The position numbers and the translations under genes are program-made. From Streptomyces sp. CG1 (GTDB taxonomy: Bacteria > Actinomycetota > Actinomycetes > Streptomycetales > Streptomycetaceae): a stretch of 64,000 bases of DNA. The stretch lies in the NCBI RefSeq assembly GCF_041080625.1, contig NZ_CP163518.1, positions 6,565,501-6,629,500 on the forward strand, written 5' to 3'. Below, piece after piece: positions 7,661-15,991 of the stretch. The notes under the pieces were generated by a model that made no database searches, was not told the DNA's origin, and saw only the letters and a list, made by a program, of their open reading frames with translations. How positions within the stretch are numbered: position 1 is the first letter of the stretch; every line of letters begins with the position of its first letter.

Positions 7661-8296
7661 CTACGCCGCCGTCTGCTGACGCGCCTGCCGCCCGGCCGCT
7701 GCCGCCGCCAGCCGGCCCAGTGCCTCGTCCCGGCCGCACGGATGCGCGCCCAGGGACACCTGGCGGGCGACGATCGACCGCTCCGCGCGCATCAGCCGCC
7801 AGCCACGGCGCAGCAGGAACGGCACCGACTTGCGCCCCTCCTTCAGATCGCGCAGGAAGCGGCGGCGGAAGGTGGTGACGGAGCCCCGGGTCAGACACAG
7901 CGCGTCCGCCAGCAGCCCCCGCTCACGGCAGCGCTCGACGATCTCCGCGGCGAAGATGCCCTCCGCGACGAACAGCGGGGTACGGCCGATGCGCAGCGTC
8001 TCCTCGCCCGTACGGGCGCTCCGCGCGATGTCGTACACCGGTATCGGCGTCGCCCCGGTGGCGCACAGCCGGGCGATGGCCTCGACCGCCACGTCCGCGT
8101 CCCAGGACCGGGGGTGGTCCCAGTCGATGTCCGAACTCCCGTCCACGAGCGGCAGAGTCGGGTCGTCGCCCTCCTTGTAGAAGTCGTCGAGGCGCAGCAC
8201 GGGGAGCCCGGAACGGGCGGCGACGAGTGACTTGCCCGAGCCGGAAGGGCCGCACAGCAGCACGACACGGGCGGGGGACGGGAGATGAAGGCTCAC
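7661..8296 (-). CDS. uridine kinase-like P-loop kinase
   Basis: A 211-aa nucleoside kinase with Walker A GPSGSGKS at residues 16-23, a substrate-binding LRLDDFYKEGDDP and the YDIARS and VAEGIFA segments of the uridine kinase family. The family phosphorylates uridine or cytidine with ATP or GTP. The region after residue 130 is Arg-rich and diverges from E. coli Udk. It sits alone between a terminator and a divergent secreted-protein gene, and it fits the nucleoside-salvage theme of this end of the window, though no CTACGCGCGTAG operator precedes it. Confidence 0.85.
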   Translation of the reverse strand: MSLHLPSPARVVLLCGPSGSGKSLVAARSGLPVLRLDDFYKEGDDPTLPLVDGSSDIDWDHPRSWDADVAVEAIARLCATGATPIPVYDIARSARTGEETLRIGRTPLFVAEGIFAAEIVERCRERGLLADALCLTRGSVTTFRRRFLRDLKEGRKSVPFLLRRGWRLMRAERSIVARQVSLGAHPCGRDEALGRLAAAAAGRQARQQTAA

Positions 8297-8423
8297 GGAA
8301 CACCAGTTTGACGCATGGGGAGCCGCCTGCCGACCCCGCGGGTCGGCTTTTGAGCGTGACCCTCACCTCAACTACTCTTCGTGTCGTACTCGTTACCCAA
8401 CGCGACATAAGGTGGGCCCCCAG

Positions 8424-8837
8424 ATGGCACGACATGCGTCCCCTCTCAACCGCACCGCGAAGCGCGCCCTGATCGTCCTCGCGACCGCCTCGGCGGCGCT
8501 GGGCGCGGGCGTGGTGACGGCGTCCGCGGACGCCCCTCGCGCCACGGACGCGTCCGGGCTGCCCGCCTCGCTCGGGGCGTCGGCCTCGCAGGCCGCCACC
8601 CCGCTCGGGACGATGTCCCCGCAGGCCGGCACCCAGGTGCCGGGGCTGACCGACTACGCCGCCGTCCCCCTCCAGGCACTCCAGTACACCCCGGTCGCCC
8701 ACACCCGGGTCCTCCCGGTGGACGACGGCGACCTCGGCGGCCTGACCGGTCCGCTCGCCCGGACGGGTCCGATCGGTGTCGTTCCGGTGACGGAGGGGCT
8801 CGGCGGAGTGCTGGGCGGCATGGCGGGAATGGAGTAG
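8424..8837 (+). CDS. small secreted protein
   Basis: A 137-aa protein starting at ATG 8424 after a weak AAGG. Residues 1-37 form a Sec signal peptide with a basic start (RHASPLNRTAKR) and a hydrophobic core ending TASADA. The mature part is Ala/Gly/Pro/Thr-rich with no Cys and no catalytic motif. General make-up (signal peptide, low complexity, similar size) resembles the product at 2029-2448, but no clear sequence similarity was seen. Divergent from the uridine kinase gene and followed by a good terminator. Function unknown. Confidence 0.75.
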   Translation: MARHASPLNRTAKRALIVLATASAALGAGVVTASADAPRATDASGLPASLGASASQAATPLGTMSPQAGTQVPGLTDYAAVPLQALQYTPVAHTRVLPVDDGDLGGLTGPLARTGPIGVVPVTEGLGGVLGGMAGME

Positions 8838-8853
8838 CCGGCCCCGCAGGCGA

Positions 8854-8895
8854 GAGAGCCGCGCCTTCCCCGGACGGAGGGAAGACGCGGCTCTC
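8854..8895. terminator. terminator after secreted protein gene
   Basis: GAGAGCCGCG (8854-8863) pairs with CGCGGCTCTC (8886-8895). An inner CTTCCC/GGGAAG extends the stem after one bulge. It lies between convergent genes. Confidence 0.8.
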
Positions 8896-8928
8896 GGTCG
8901 TGCGGGCCGGACCGGCGCGGCGGCGGCC

Positions 8929-9834
8929 TCAGTAGGAGGAGCCGGACGCGCCCAGCGACCCCGTCGGGTGCCAGACCGTCTTGGTCTCCAGGAACGCCGT
9001 CATCCGCTCGATGCCCGGCGTCCCGAAGTAATCCACAGGCTGTGGACGGAGCACCCGCTTCAGGTTGTCGGCCGCCGCGGTCTCCAGCTCCTTCGCCAGC
9101 GCCTCGTCGGCGCCCGCGAGGTCGATCGCGTTGACGTCCTGGTGCGCGGCCAGCGACGGTGCGATCTCCGCCGTACGGCCGGACAGGACGTTGACCACGC
9201 CTCCGGGGACGTCGGAGGTGGCCAGCACCTCGGCCAGGGAGAGCGCCGGGAGCGGGGACTGCTCGCTCGCGATCACGACCGCCGTGTTGCCGGTGGCGAT
9301 CACCGGGGCCAGCACCGACACCAGGCCCAGGAAGGACGACTCCTGCGGGGCCAGGACGGCGACCACGCCGGTCGGCTCGGGCGAGGAGAGGTTGAAGAAC
9401 GGGCCCGCGACCGGGTTGGCGCCGCCGGTCACCTGGGCGATCTTGTCGGTCCAGCCCGCGTACCAGACCCAGCGGTCGATCGTCGCGTCCACGACCGCGG
9501 CCGCCTTCGGCTTGGACAGGCCCTCCGCGTCGGCCACTTCGCGCACGAACTGCTCGCGCCGGCCCTCCAGCATCTCCGCGACGCGGTAGAGGATCTGGCC
9601 GCGGTTGTACGCCGTCGCCCCGGACCAGCCGCCGAACGCCTTGCGCGCGGCCACGACCGCGTCACGGGCGTCCTTACGGCTGGACTGTGGTGCGTTGGCC
9701 AGCCACTTGCCCTTCGAGTCGGTCACCTCGTACACCCGGCCGCTCTCGGAACGCGGGAACTTCCCGCCGACGTACAGCTTGTAGGTCTTGAAGACCGACA
9801 GTCGCGGTTCGGTCTTTTCGGTCTTCTCAGACAT
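8929..9834 (-). CDS. half-length aldehyde dehydrogenase-like protein without catalytic Cys
   Basis: A 301-aa member of the ALDH superfamily, about 60% of the normal length. It has the NAD-binding half (VYEVTDSKGKWLANAP, WSGATAYNRGQILYRVAEMLE, GPFFNLSSPEPTGVVAVLAP, LSGRTAEIAPSLAAHQDVNAIDL) but stops before the catalytic-Cys domain. The start ATG 9834 overlaps the stop of the full-length ALDH gene by eight bases, so the two are coupled. ALDH16 proteins are known to join a catalytic ALDH domain to a second domain lacking the Cys. This pair may be the split form, with this protein as structural partner (inference). It is not a degraded gene: the frame is clean. Confidence 0.85.
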   Translation of the reverse strand: MSEKTEKTEPRLSVFKTYKLYVGGKFPRSESGRVYEVTDSKGKWLANAPQSSRKDARDAVVAARKAFGGWSGATAYNRGQILYRVAEMLEGRREQFVREVADAEGLSKPKAAAVVDATIDRWVWYAGWTDKIAQVTGGANPVAGPFFNLSSPEPTGVVAVLAPQESSFLGLVSVLAPVIATGNTAVVIASEQSPLPALSLAEVLATSDVPGGVVNVLSGRTAEIAPSLAAHQDVNAIDLAGADEALAKELETAAADNLKRVLRPQPVDYFGTPGIERMTAFLETKTVWHPTGSLGASGSSY

Positions 9835-11263
9835 CGAGGTACGCCTCCAGGCCGTGGCGGCCGCCCTCGCGGCCGAAGCCCGACTCCTTGTAGCCGCCGA
9901 ACGGCGAGGTCGGATCGAACTTGTTGAACGTGTTGGACCAGACGACACCGGCGCGCAGCTTGTTCGCGACGGCCAGGATCCGCGAGCCCTTCTCGGTCCA
10001 GATGCCCGCCGACAGGCCGTACTGCGTGTTGTTCGCCTTGGCGACCGCCTCGTCCGGGGTACGGAAGGTGAGGACCGACAGCACCGGGCCGAAGATCTCG
10101 TCGCGGGCGATGGTGTGCGCCTGGGTGACGTTCGTGAACAGCGTCGGGGCGAACCAGTAGCCGGAGTTGGGCAGTTCACAGGCCGGGGACCAGCGCTCGG
10201 CGCCCTCCGCCTCGCCCTGCTCGGCCAGCGCGGTGATCCTGGCCAGCTGCTCGGCCGAGTTGATCGCACCGATGTCGGTGTTCTTGTCCAGCGGGTCGCC
10301 GAGGCGGAGCGTGGAGAGGCGGCGCTTGAGGGAGTCCAGCAGCTCGTCCTGGATCGACTCCTGGACCAGCAGCCGGCTGCCCGCGCAGCAGACCTGGCCC
10401 TGGTTGAAGAAGATGCCGGTCACGATGCCCTCGACGGCCTGGTCGATCGGGGCGTCGTCGAAGACGATGTTGGCGCCCTTGCCGCCCAGTTCGAGGGTGA
10501 GCTTCTTGCGGGTGCCCGCGACGGTCCGCGCGATCTCCTTGCCGACGGCCGTGGAGCCGGTGAAGGCGACCTTGTTGACGTCGGGGTGGGCGACGAGCGC
10601 GGCGCCCGCGTCGCCGTAGCCCGGAAGGATGTTGACGACACCCTTGGGCAGGCCCGCCTGGCGGCAGATGTCCGCGAAGAACAGGGCGGACAGGGGGGTC
10701 GTCTCGGCGGGCTTCAGGACGACCGTGTTGCCGGTCGCCAGCGCCGGGGCGATCTTCCAGGCCAGCATGAGGAGCGGGAAGTTCCAGGGGATGACCTGGC
10801 CCGCCACGCCCAGCGGACGCGGATTCGTGCCGAAACCGGCGTGGTCGAGCTTGTCGGCCCAGCCCGCGTAGTAGAAGAAGTGGGCCGCCACCAGGGGGAG
10901 GTCGGCGTCCCTCGTCTCCTTGATCGGCTTGCCGTTGTCCAGCGTCTCCAGGACGGCCAGCTCACGGCTGCGCTCCTGGATGATCCGGGCGATGCGGAAC
11001 AGGTACTTGGCGCGCTCGGAGCCCGGCAGCGCCGACCACTTCTCGAAGGCCTTGCGGGCGGCCTTGACCGCGCGGTCGACGTCCGCCTCACCGGCCTGGG
11101 CTACCTCGGACAGCACCTCTTCCGTGCTGGGGCTGACGGTCTTGAAGACCTTGCCGTCGGCCGCCTCGGCGAACTCGCCGTCGATGAAGAGACCGTAGGA
11201 AGGGGCGATGTCGACGACGGAGCGGGACTCGGGCGCCGGTGCGTACTCGAATACGGAAGCCAT
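9827..11263 (-). CDS. aldehyde dehydrogenase
   Basis: NAD(P)-dependent aldehyde dehydrogenase, 478 aa, full family length. Seen: PWNFPLLMLAWK, KPAETTPLSA, the nucleotide loop FTGSTAVGKEI, general base Glu in TLELGGKGANIV and catalytic Cys in FNQGQVCCAGSR, then EIFGPVL. It begins five bases after the deoC stop, so deoC and this gene are one operon. DeoC releases acetaldehyde, and this enzyme can oxidise it to acetate. The substrate is inferred from context. The next gene overlaps it. Confidence 0.93.
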   Translation of the reverse strand: MASVFEYAPAPESRSVVDIAPSYGLFIDGEFAEAADGKVFKTVSPSTEEVLSEVAQAGEADVDRAVKAARKAFEKWSALPGSERAKYLFRIARIIQERSRELAVLETLDNGKPIKETRDADLPLVAAHFFYYAGWADKLDHAGFGTNPRPLGVAGQVIPWNFPLLMLAWKIAPALATGNTVVLKPAETTPLSALFFADICRQAGLPKGVVNILPGYGDAGAALVAHPDVNKVAFTGSTAVGKEIARTVAGTRKKLTLELGGKGANIVFDDAPIDQAVEGIVTGIFFNQGQVCCAGSRLLVQESIQDELLDSLKRRLSTLRLGDPLDKNTDIGAINSAEQLARITALAEQGEAEGAERWSPACELPNSGYWFAPTLFTNVTQAHTIARDEIFGPVLSVLTFRTPDEAVAKANNTQYGLSAGIWTEKGSRILAVANKLRAGVVWSNTFNKFDPTSPFGGYKESGFGREGGRHGLEAYLDV

Positions 11264-11268
11264 GTTGA

Positions 11269-12228
11269 TCAGTCCACCGTCACGTAGTCGGGGCCGGAGT
11301 AGCGGCCGGTGGCCAGCTTCTGACGCTGCATCAGCAGGTCGTTCAGCAGCGAGGAGGCGCCGAAGCGGAACCAGTGGTTGTCCAGCCAGTCCGCGCCCGC
11401 GGTCTCGTTGACCAGGACCAGGAACTTGACGGCGTCCTTGGAGGTGCGGATGCCGCCGGCCGGCTTCACGCCGACCTGGACGCCGGTCTGGGCACGGAAG
11501 TCCCGTACGGCCTCCAGCATCAGCAGGGTGTTGGCGGGCGTGGCGTTGACCGCCACCTTGCCCGTCGAGGTCTTGATGAAGTCGGCGCCGGCGAGCATGC
11601 CGAGCCAGGAGGCACGGCGGATGTTGTCGTACGTCGACAGCTCGCCGGTCTCGAAGATGACCTTCAGCCGGGCGCGGTCGCCGCAGGCCTGCTTCACGGC
11701 GACGATCTCGTCGTACACCTTGAGGTACTTGCCGGCGAGGAACGCGCCCCGGTCGATGACCATGTCGATCTCGTCGGCGCCCGCGGCGACGGCGTCACGG
11801 ACGTCGGCCAGCTTCACGTCGAGGGCGGCGCGGCCGGCCGGGAAGGCGGTGGCGACGGAGGCGACCTTGACGCCGGAGCCGGCGACGGCGTCCTTGGCGA
11901 CGGCCACCATGTCGGGGTAGACGCAGACGGCCGCGGTCGTGGGGGCCGTCCGGTCCGTCGGGTCCGGGTGGACCGCCTTGGCGCCGAGCGCCCGGACCTT
12001 GCCCGGGGTGTCCGCGCCTTCCAGCGTCGTCAGGTCGACCATCGAGATGGCGAGGTCGATGGCGTACGCCTTCGCGGTGGTCTTGATGGAACGGGTGCCG
12101 AGAGACGCGGCGCGCGCCTCCAGGCCGACCGCGTCGACGCCGGGCAGCCCGTGCAGGAAGCGGCGCAGCGTGCTGTCGGACGCGGTCACGTCCGAGAGTG
12201 CGTGAGCTGTGGGTGCGGTAGTGGGCAT
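11269..12228 (-). CDS. deoC: deoxyribose-phosphate aldolase
   Basis: Class I aldolase splitting 2-deoxyribose-5-phosphate into acetaldehyde and glyceraldehyde-3-phosphate; 319 aa with the extended N-terminus typical of actinobacterial DeoC. The Schiff-base Lys lies in ADFIKTSTGK, and a second conserved segment is GVKPAGGIRTSKDAVKF. The start ATG 12228 is chosen because the extension to 12270 would run through the operator. A -10 TATGCT lies 12 bases upstream of the ATG, and the palindrome at 12248-12259 directly adjoins it. First gene of the deoC-ALDH-ALDH-like operon. Confidence 0.95.
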   Translation of the reverse strand: MPTTAPTAHALSDVTASDSTLRRFLHGLPGVDAVGLEARAASLGTRSIKTTAKAYAIDLAISMVDLTTLEGADTPGKVRALGAKAVHPDPTDRTAPTTAAVCVYPDMVAVAKDAVAGSGVKVASVATAFPAGRAALDVKLADVRDAVAAGADEIDMVIDRGAFLAGKYLKVYDEIVAVKQACGDRARLKVIFETGELSTYDNIRRASWLGMLAGADFIKTSTGKVAVNATPANTLLMLEAVRDFRAQTGVQVGVKPAGGIRTSKDAVKFLVLVNETAGADWLDNHWFRFGASSLLNDLLMQRQKLATGRYSGPDYVTVD

Positions 12229-12247
12229 GGTCACCAGACGAGCATAT

Positions 12248-12259
12248 CTACGCGCGTAG
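12248..12259. promoter_or_regulatory. 12-bp palindromic operator at deoC promoter (site 2 of 3)
   Basis: Exact copy of CTACGCGCGTAG, one base from the deoC -10 TATGCT and so within the spacer between -35 and -10. This placement strongly suggests repression. The PH-like gene on the other strand starts 104 bases away and may be unaffected. Confidence 0.78.
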
Positions 12260-12363
12260 CGGCTGTACACCCCCGGTGCTCATATCCACCCGGAAGATCA
12301 CAGCTGAGCGCCGGTTCCGGGGCGCATGGCGGCGCCGCCACCGCCGTCATGCAGACTTGGGCC

Positions 12364-13056
12364 ATGACCACCCCGGACCACCCGTCACCCGCGTCACAGC
12401 CGCCGGCTCCCGCCGCCCAGGACCGTATCTACCGCTCGCCCATGGGGCTCGTGGGCGGTGTGCTGCTGTTGCTCGTCGTCGGCTGGCTCGGCTTCGACGC
12501 GCTGTTCCAGGGCCATGGCCGCGCGCCGTGGCTGGCACTCGCCGGGATGATCCTCATCGTGCCGCTGGTGATCGCCTTCACGCTCCGCCCCGCGGTCTTC
12601 GCCGGCGAGGACCGGCTGCGGATCCGCAACCCGTTCCGCGCCGTCGCCCTGCCCTGGGGCGAGGTCGCCTCGCTGCGCTCCGGCTACTCCAACGAGGTCG
12701 TCGCCAAGTCCGGCCGCAAGTACCAGCTGTGGTCCATCCCCGTCTCACTGCGGGCCCGCAAGAAGGCGGAGCTGCGCAAGTCGCGGGCGGCGGCGGAGGC
12801 GGCACGCGGCGGGTCCACGCCGAGCCGGGGGCTCGGCGGCCTGGGCGCCTTCGGCGGCTCCGGTGGTTCCGGTGCGGCGAGCGGACCGGCCCGCGCGGAC
12901 ACCGACCAGGTCATGGACGAACTGCGGGACATGCTGGAACGGCGCGGCACGGAGGAGTCCGCGCAGGGCGAGGTCACCGTGCGGTGGGCGTACGAGGTGA
13001 TCGCACCCGCGGCGGCGGGCGCGGTGCTGCTCGTGATTCTGCTGGCGACGGGCTGA
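12364..13056 (+). CDS. PH domain-type membrane protein
   Basis: A 230-aa protein starting at ATG 12364. Two transmembrane helices (about residues 28-48 and 55-78) are followed by a short bacterial PH-like domain (LRPAVFAGEDRLRIRNPFRAV then LPWGEVASLRSGYSNEVVAKSG). A charged region and a Gly/Ser-rich linker follow, then a C-terminal helix ([19 protein letters not shown]) that should re-enter the membrane. The family is common beside actinobacterial core genes but has no known function. Divergent from deoC. Confidence 0.8.
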   Translation: MTTPDHPSPASQPPAPAAQDRIYRSPMGLVGGVLLLLVVGWLGFDALFQGHGRAPWLALAGMILIVPLVIAFTLRPAVFAGEDRLRIRNPFRAVALPWGEVASLRSGYSNEVVAKSGRKYQLWSIPVSLRARKKAELRKSRAAAEAARGGSTPSRGLGGLGAFGGSGGSGAASGPARADTDQVMDELRDMLERRGTEESAQGEVTVRWAYEVIAPAAAGAVLLVILLATG

Positions 13057-13072
13057 GCGGGCCGACGGCCAC

Positions 13073-13124
13073 GTCGCGGCGTATGCGGCGAAAGAAAAGT
13101 CGCGGCGAATGCGGCGAAAGAAAA
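13073..13124. repeat. 26-bp tandem duplication
   Basis: Two abutting 26-base units (13073-13098 and 13099-13124) differ at one base. Each contains GCGGCGAAAGAAAA. The second unit runs into the terminator stem at 13122-13153. It looks like a recent slippage or unequal-crossover duplication in the 3' untranslated region of the PH-like gene. Confidence 0.8.
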
Positions 13125-13153
13125 GGGGTGCCCCGGGCATGGGGCACCCCTTT
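13122..13153. terminator. bidirectional rho-independent terminator
   Basis: AAAGGGGTGCCCC (13122-13134) pairs perfectly with GGGGCACCCCTTT (13141-13153) around a six-base loop. It serves the PH-like gene and the convergent phosphohexomutase gene. Confidence 0.88.
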
Positions 13154-13167
13154 GACGTGCGTACGGC

Positions 13168-14814
13168 TCAGAGGCCCGCGGCCGTCGACAGGTCGCGCTT
13201 CAGCGCGGCCAGCAGCTTCGTCGCGTGCGCGTGGGCGGCCGGCAGACCGGCGTGTGCGGCGACGGGTACGACGACCTCCAGGTAGCACTTCAGCTTCGGC
13301 TCGGTGCCGCTCGGGCGGACGATCACCCGGGCGCCGTCGAGCGTGTAGCGCAGGCCGTCCGTGGGCGGCAGCTTGTCCGTGCCCCGGGTGAGGTCCTCGG
13401 CCCGGGTGATGGCCAGGCCCGCCAGCTCGGTCGGCGGCTGCTCGCGCAGGCGGCGCATCGCGTCCGCGATGACGGACAGGTCCTCGACGCGGACCGAGAG
13501 CTGGTCGGTGGCGTGCAGACCGTGCTCCACGGCGAGGTCGTCGAGGAGGTCCAGGAGGGTACGGCCCTCCTCCTTGAGCGCGGAGGCCAGCTCGGTGACG
13601 AGCAGCGCGGCCGTGATGCCGTCCTTGTCGCGTACGCCCTCGGGGTCCACGCAGTAGCCGAGGGCCTCCTCGTAGCCGTAGCGCAGGCCGTCCACGCGGG
13701 CGATCCACTTGAAGCCGGTCAGCGTCTCCTCGTACGGCAGACCCGCCTTCTCGGCGATCCGGCCGAGCAGGGAGGAGGAGACGATCGACTCCGCGAACAC
13801 ACCGGTCGCGCCGCGGTGGACCAGGTGGGCGGCGAGCAGCGCGCCGACCTCGTCGCCGCGCAGCATCCGCCAGTCGGCACCGTCCTTGACGGCCACCGCG
13901 CAGCGGTCGGCGTCGGGGTCGTTGGCGATGATCAGGTCCGGGTCCGCCGTGCGGGCCCGCGCGAACGACAGGTCCATCGCGCCCGGCTCCTCCGGGTTGG
14001 GGAAGGCGACCGTCGGGAAGTCCGGGTCCGGGTCGGCCTGCTCGGCGACCAGCACAGGCTCGGGGAAGCCGGCGCGGGAGAAGGCGGCGAGGAGGACGTC
14101 CTTGCCGACGCCGTGCATCGCCGTGTAGACCGTGCGGGCGGTGCGGGGGGAACCGGGGGCGAGGACCGCGTCCGTACGGGCCAGGTAGGCGTCCAGGACC
14201 GTGTCGTCCAGGGTCTCCCAGCCGGCGTCCGGACGGGGTACGTCGTGCAGGGAGGCGATCGCGTCGATCTCGGCGGCGATCTCCGCGTCGGCGGGCGGCA
14301 CGATCTGGGAGCCGTCGCCGAGGTAGACCTTGTAGCCGTTGTCCCGGGGCGGGTTGTGGCTGGCGGTGACCTCGACGCCCGCGACCGCGCCGAGGTGCCG
14401 TATGGCGAAGGCGAGCACGGGGGTGGGGAGGGGGCGGGGGAGTACGGCGGCGCGCAGGCCGGCGCCGGTCATCACGGCGGCGGTGTCGCGGGCGAAGTCG
14501 GCGGACTTGTGGCGGGCGTCGTAGCCGATGACGACGAGTCCGGCCCCTCCTTCCCTCTGGGAGGGCTCGTTCTTCTTCAGGTACGCGGCGAGGCCGGCGG
14601 CGGCGCGGATGACGACGCTGCGGTTCATGCGCATCGGGCCGGCGCCCAGCTCGCCGCGCAGGCCGGCGGTGCCGAACTGCAGCGTGCCGCTGAAACGGGC
14701 CGACAGTTCCGTGATGTCACCGGCGTCGATCAGCTCGGCGAGTTCGTCACGGGTCTCCGTGTCGGGGTCCTCGGCGAGCCATGCCTTGGCCTTGGCCATC
14801 AGATCGTCGTGCAC
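13168..14814 (-). CDS. phospho-sugar mutase (phosphomannomutase/phosphopentomutase-like)
   Basis: Alpha-D-phosphohexomutase superfamily, 548 aa from GTG 14814, preceded by GGAGAGG eleven bases upstream. It has the phosphoserine loop TASHNPPRDNGYKVY, metal loop DPDADR, a sugar-binding segment around EALGYCVDP and the phosphate-binding RPSGTEPK near the end. It is usually called phosphomannomutase. Here it follows the nucleoside phosphorylase gene on the same strand, and no DeoB-type phosphopentomutase is in the window. It could convert (deoxy)ribose-1-phosphate to the 5-phosphate (inference), as related mutases do in other organisms. Confidence 0.92.
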   Translation of the reverse strand: MHDDLMAKAKAWLAEDPDTETRDELAELIDAGDITELSARFSGTLQFGTAGLRGELGAGPMRMNRSVVIRAAAGLAAYLKKNEPSQREGGAGLVVIGYDARHKSADFARDTAAVMTGAGLRAAVLPRPLPTPVLAFAIRHLGAVAGVEVTASHNPPRDNGYKVYLGDGSQIVPPADAEIAAEIDAIASLHDVPRPDAGWETLDDTVLDAYLARTDAVLAPGSPRTARTVYTAMHGVGKDVLLAAFSRAGFPEPVLVAEQADPDPDFPTVAFPNPEEPGAMDLSFARARTADPDLIIANDPDADRCAVAVKDGADWRMLRGDEVGALLAAHLVHRGATGVFAESIVSSSLLGRIAEKAGLPYEETLTGFKWIARVDGLRYGYEEALGYCVDPEGVRDKDGITAALLVTELASALKEEGRTLLDLLDDLAVEHGLHATDQLSVRVEDLSVIADAMRRLREQPPTELAGLAITRAEDLTRGTDKLPPTDGLRYTLDGARVIVRPSGTEPKLKCYLEVVVPVAAHAGLPAAHAHATKLLAALKRDLSTAAGL

Positions 14815-14998
14815 CTTGGGATCAACCTCTCCGTGTCTGCGTGGTCCACCGGGGGCTACGCCCCCAGACCCCCGTTTCCCACCTCCCCCTCGCTCGGCTG
14901 CGCTCGCGAGGGGGACCCCCGTCCCGACCAGGTCGGCCGGGAGGTGGGCGCACGAGAGCCCCGTCACCGGCGCGGCAGCGCCTGCGCCTGACTTCCGC

Positions 14999-15823
14999 TT
15001 ACAGCTTGCCCAGGACCTGGCCCAGCAGCTGGCCCATCCGGGCGGCGGAGTCGCGGCCCGCCTGGAGGACCTCCTCGTGGTTGAGGGGTTCGCCGGTCAT
15101 GCCGGCCGCCAGGTTGGTGACCAGGGAGATGCCCAGCACCTCGGCGCCCGCCTCACGTGCGGCGATGGCCTCCAGGACGGTGGACATACCGACCAGGTCC
15201 GCGCCGATGACGCGGGCCATGCGGATCTCGGCCGGGGTCTCGTAGTGCGGGCCGGGGAACTGCGCGTAGACGCCCTCCTCGAGGGTGGGGTCGACCTCCT
15301 TGCACAGGGCGCGCAGACGGGGGGAGTAGAGGTCCGTCAGGTCGACGAAGTTCGCGCCGACGATCGGGGACGTGGCCGTGAGGTTGATGTGGTCGCTGAT
15401 GAGGACCGGCTGGCCGGGGCGCATGCCCTCGCGCAGGCCGCCGCAGCCGTTGGTGAGGACCACCGTCTTGCAGCCGGCGGCCACCGCGGTGCGCACACCG
15501 TGGGCGACGGCGGCGACGCCACGGCCCTCGTAGTAGTGGGTGCGGCCCAGGAAGACCAGGGCGCGCTTGTCACCGAAGGAGTACGAGCGGATCTTTCCGC
15601 CGTGCCCCGCGACGGCCGGCGGCGGGAAGCCGGGCAGCTCGGTGACCTGGAACTCGGCGTCGGGTGCGCCCAGGGCGTCGACGGCCGGAGCCCAGCCGGA
15701 GCCCATCACGAGGGCGACGTCGTGGGTCTCGGCGCCGGTGAGTTCGCGCAGGCGCGCGGCGGCGGCGTCAGCGGCGGCGTAGGGGTCGCCCTGGATGTCG
15801 TCCGGAAGAAGAGATGCGTTCAC
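14999..15823 (-). CDS. purine nucleoside phosphorylase
   Basis: Trimeric (PNP/MTAP type) phosphorylase splitting inosine or guanosine and their deoxy forms to base plus (deoxy)ribose-1-phosphate; 274 aa. Seen: [13 protein letters not shown] with the phosphate-binding Ser, [28 protein letters not shown] and [16 protein letters not shown]. The GTG at 15823 is chosen because a -10 TACGCT (15831-15836, minus strand) ends seven bases before it, giving a leaderless mRNA. The operator at 15849-15860 overlaps the -35 region. The mutase gene follows after 184 bases that include GC-rich hairpins. Confidence 0.93.
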   Translation of the reverse strand: MNASLLPDDIQGDPYAAADAAAARLRELTGAETHDVALVMGSGWAPAVDALGAPDAEFQVTELPGFPPPAVAGHGGKIRSYSFGDKRALVFLGRTHYYEGRGVAAVAHGVRTAVAAGCKTVVLTNGCGGLREGMRPGQPVLISDHINLTATSPIVGANFVDLTDLYSPRLRALCKEVDPTLEEGVYAQFPGPHYETPAEIRMARVIGADLVGMSTVLEAIAAREAGAEVLGISLVTNLAAGMTGEPLNHEEVLQAGRDSAARMGQLLGQVLGKL

Positions 15824-15848
15824 GCCGACGAGCGTAACCGGTCTTCTC

Positions 15849-15860
15849 CTACGCGCGTAG
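15849..15860. promoter_or_regulatory. 12-bp palindromic operator at nucleoside phosphorylase promoter (site 3 of 3)
   Basis: Third exact copy of CTACGCGCGTAG, 25 bases upstream of the GTG and overlapping the expected -35 position relative to TACGCT. Unlike sites 1 and 2, it is not in the -35/-10 spacer, but it still covers the core promoter. Confidence 0.78.
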
Positions 15861-15991
15861 ATGACAGAGCCCACGGTATGGCGATCGTTGTCTTGTCGTT
15901 TCCAACGAAAGCCCGTGACACAAGGGACAGCAGGGGGTATTTGTGACTGCTGTGAGTCTGCTGTGACCCAGAGGGGTGATCGGCGCAGTGG

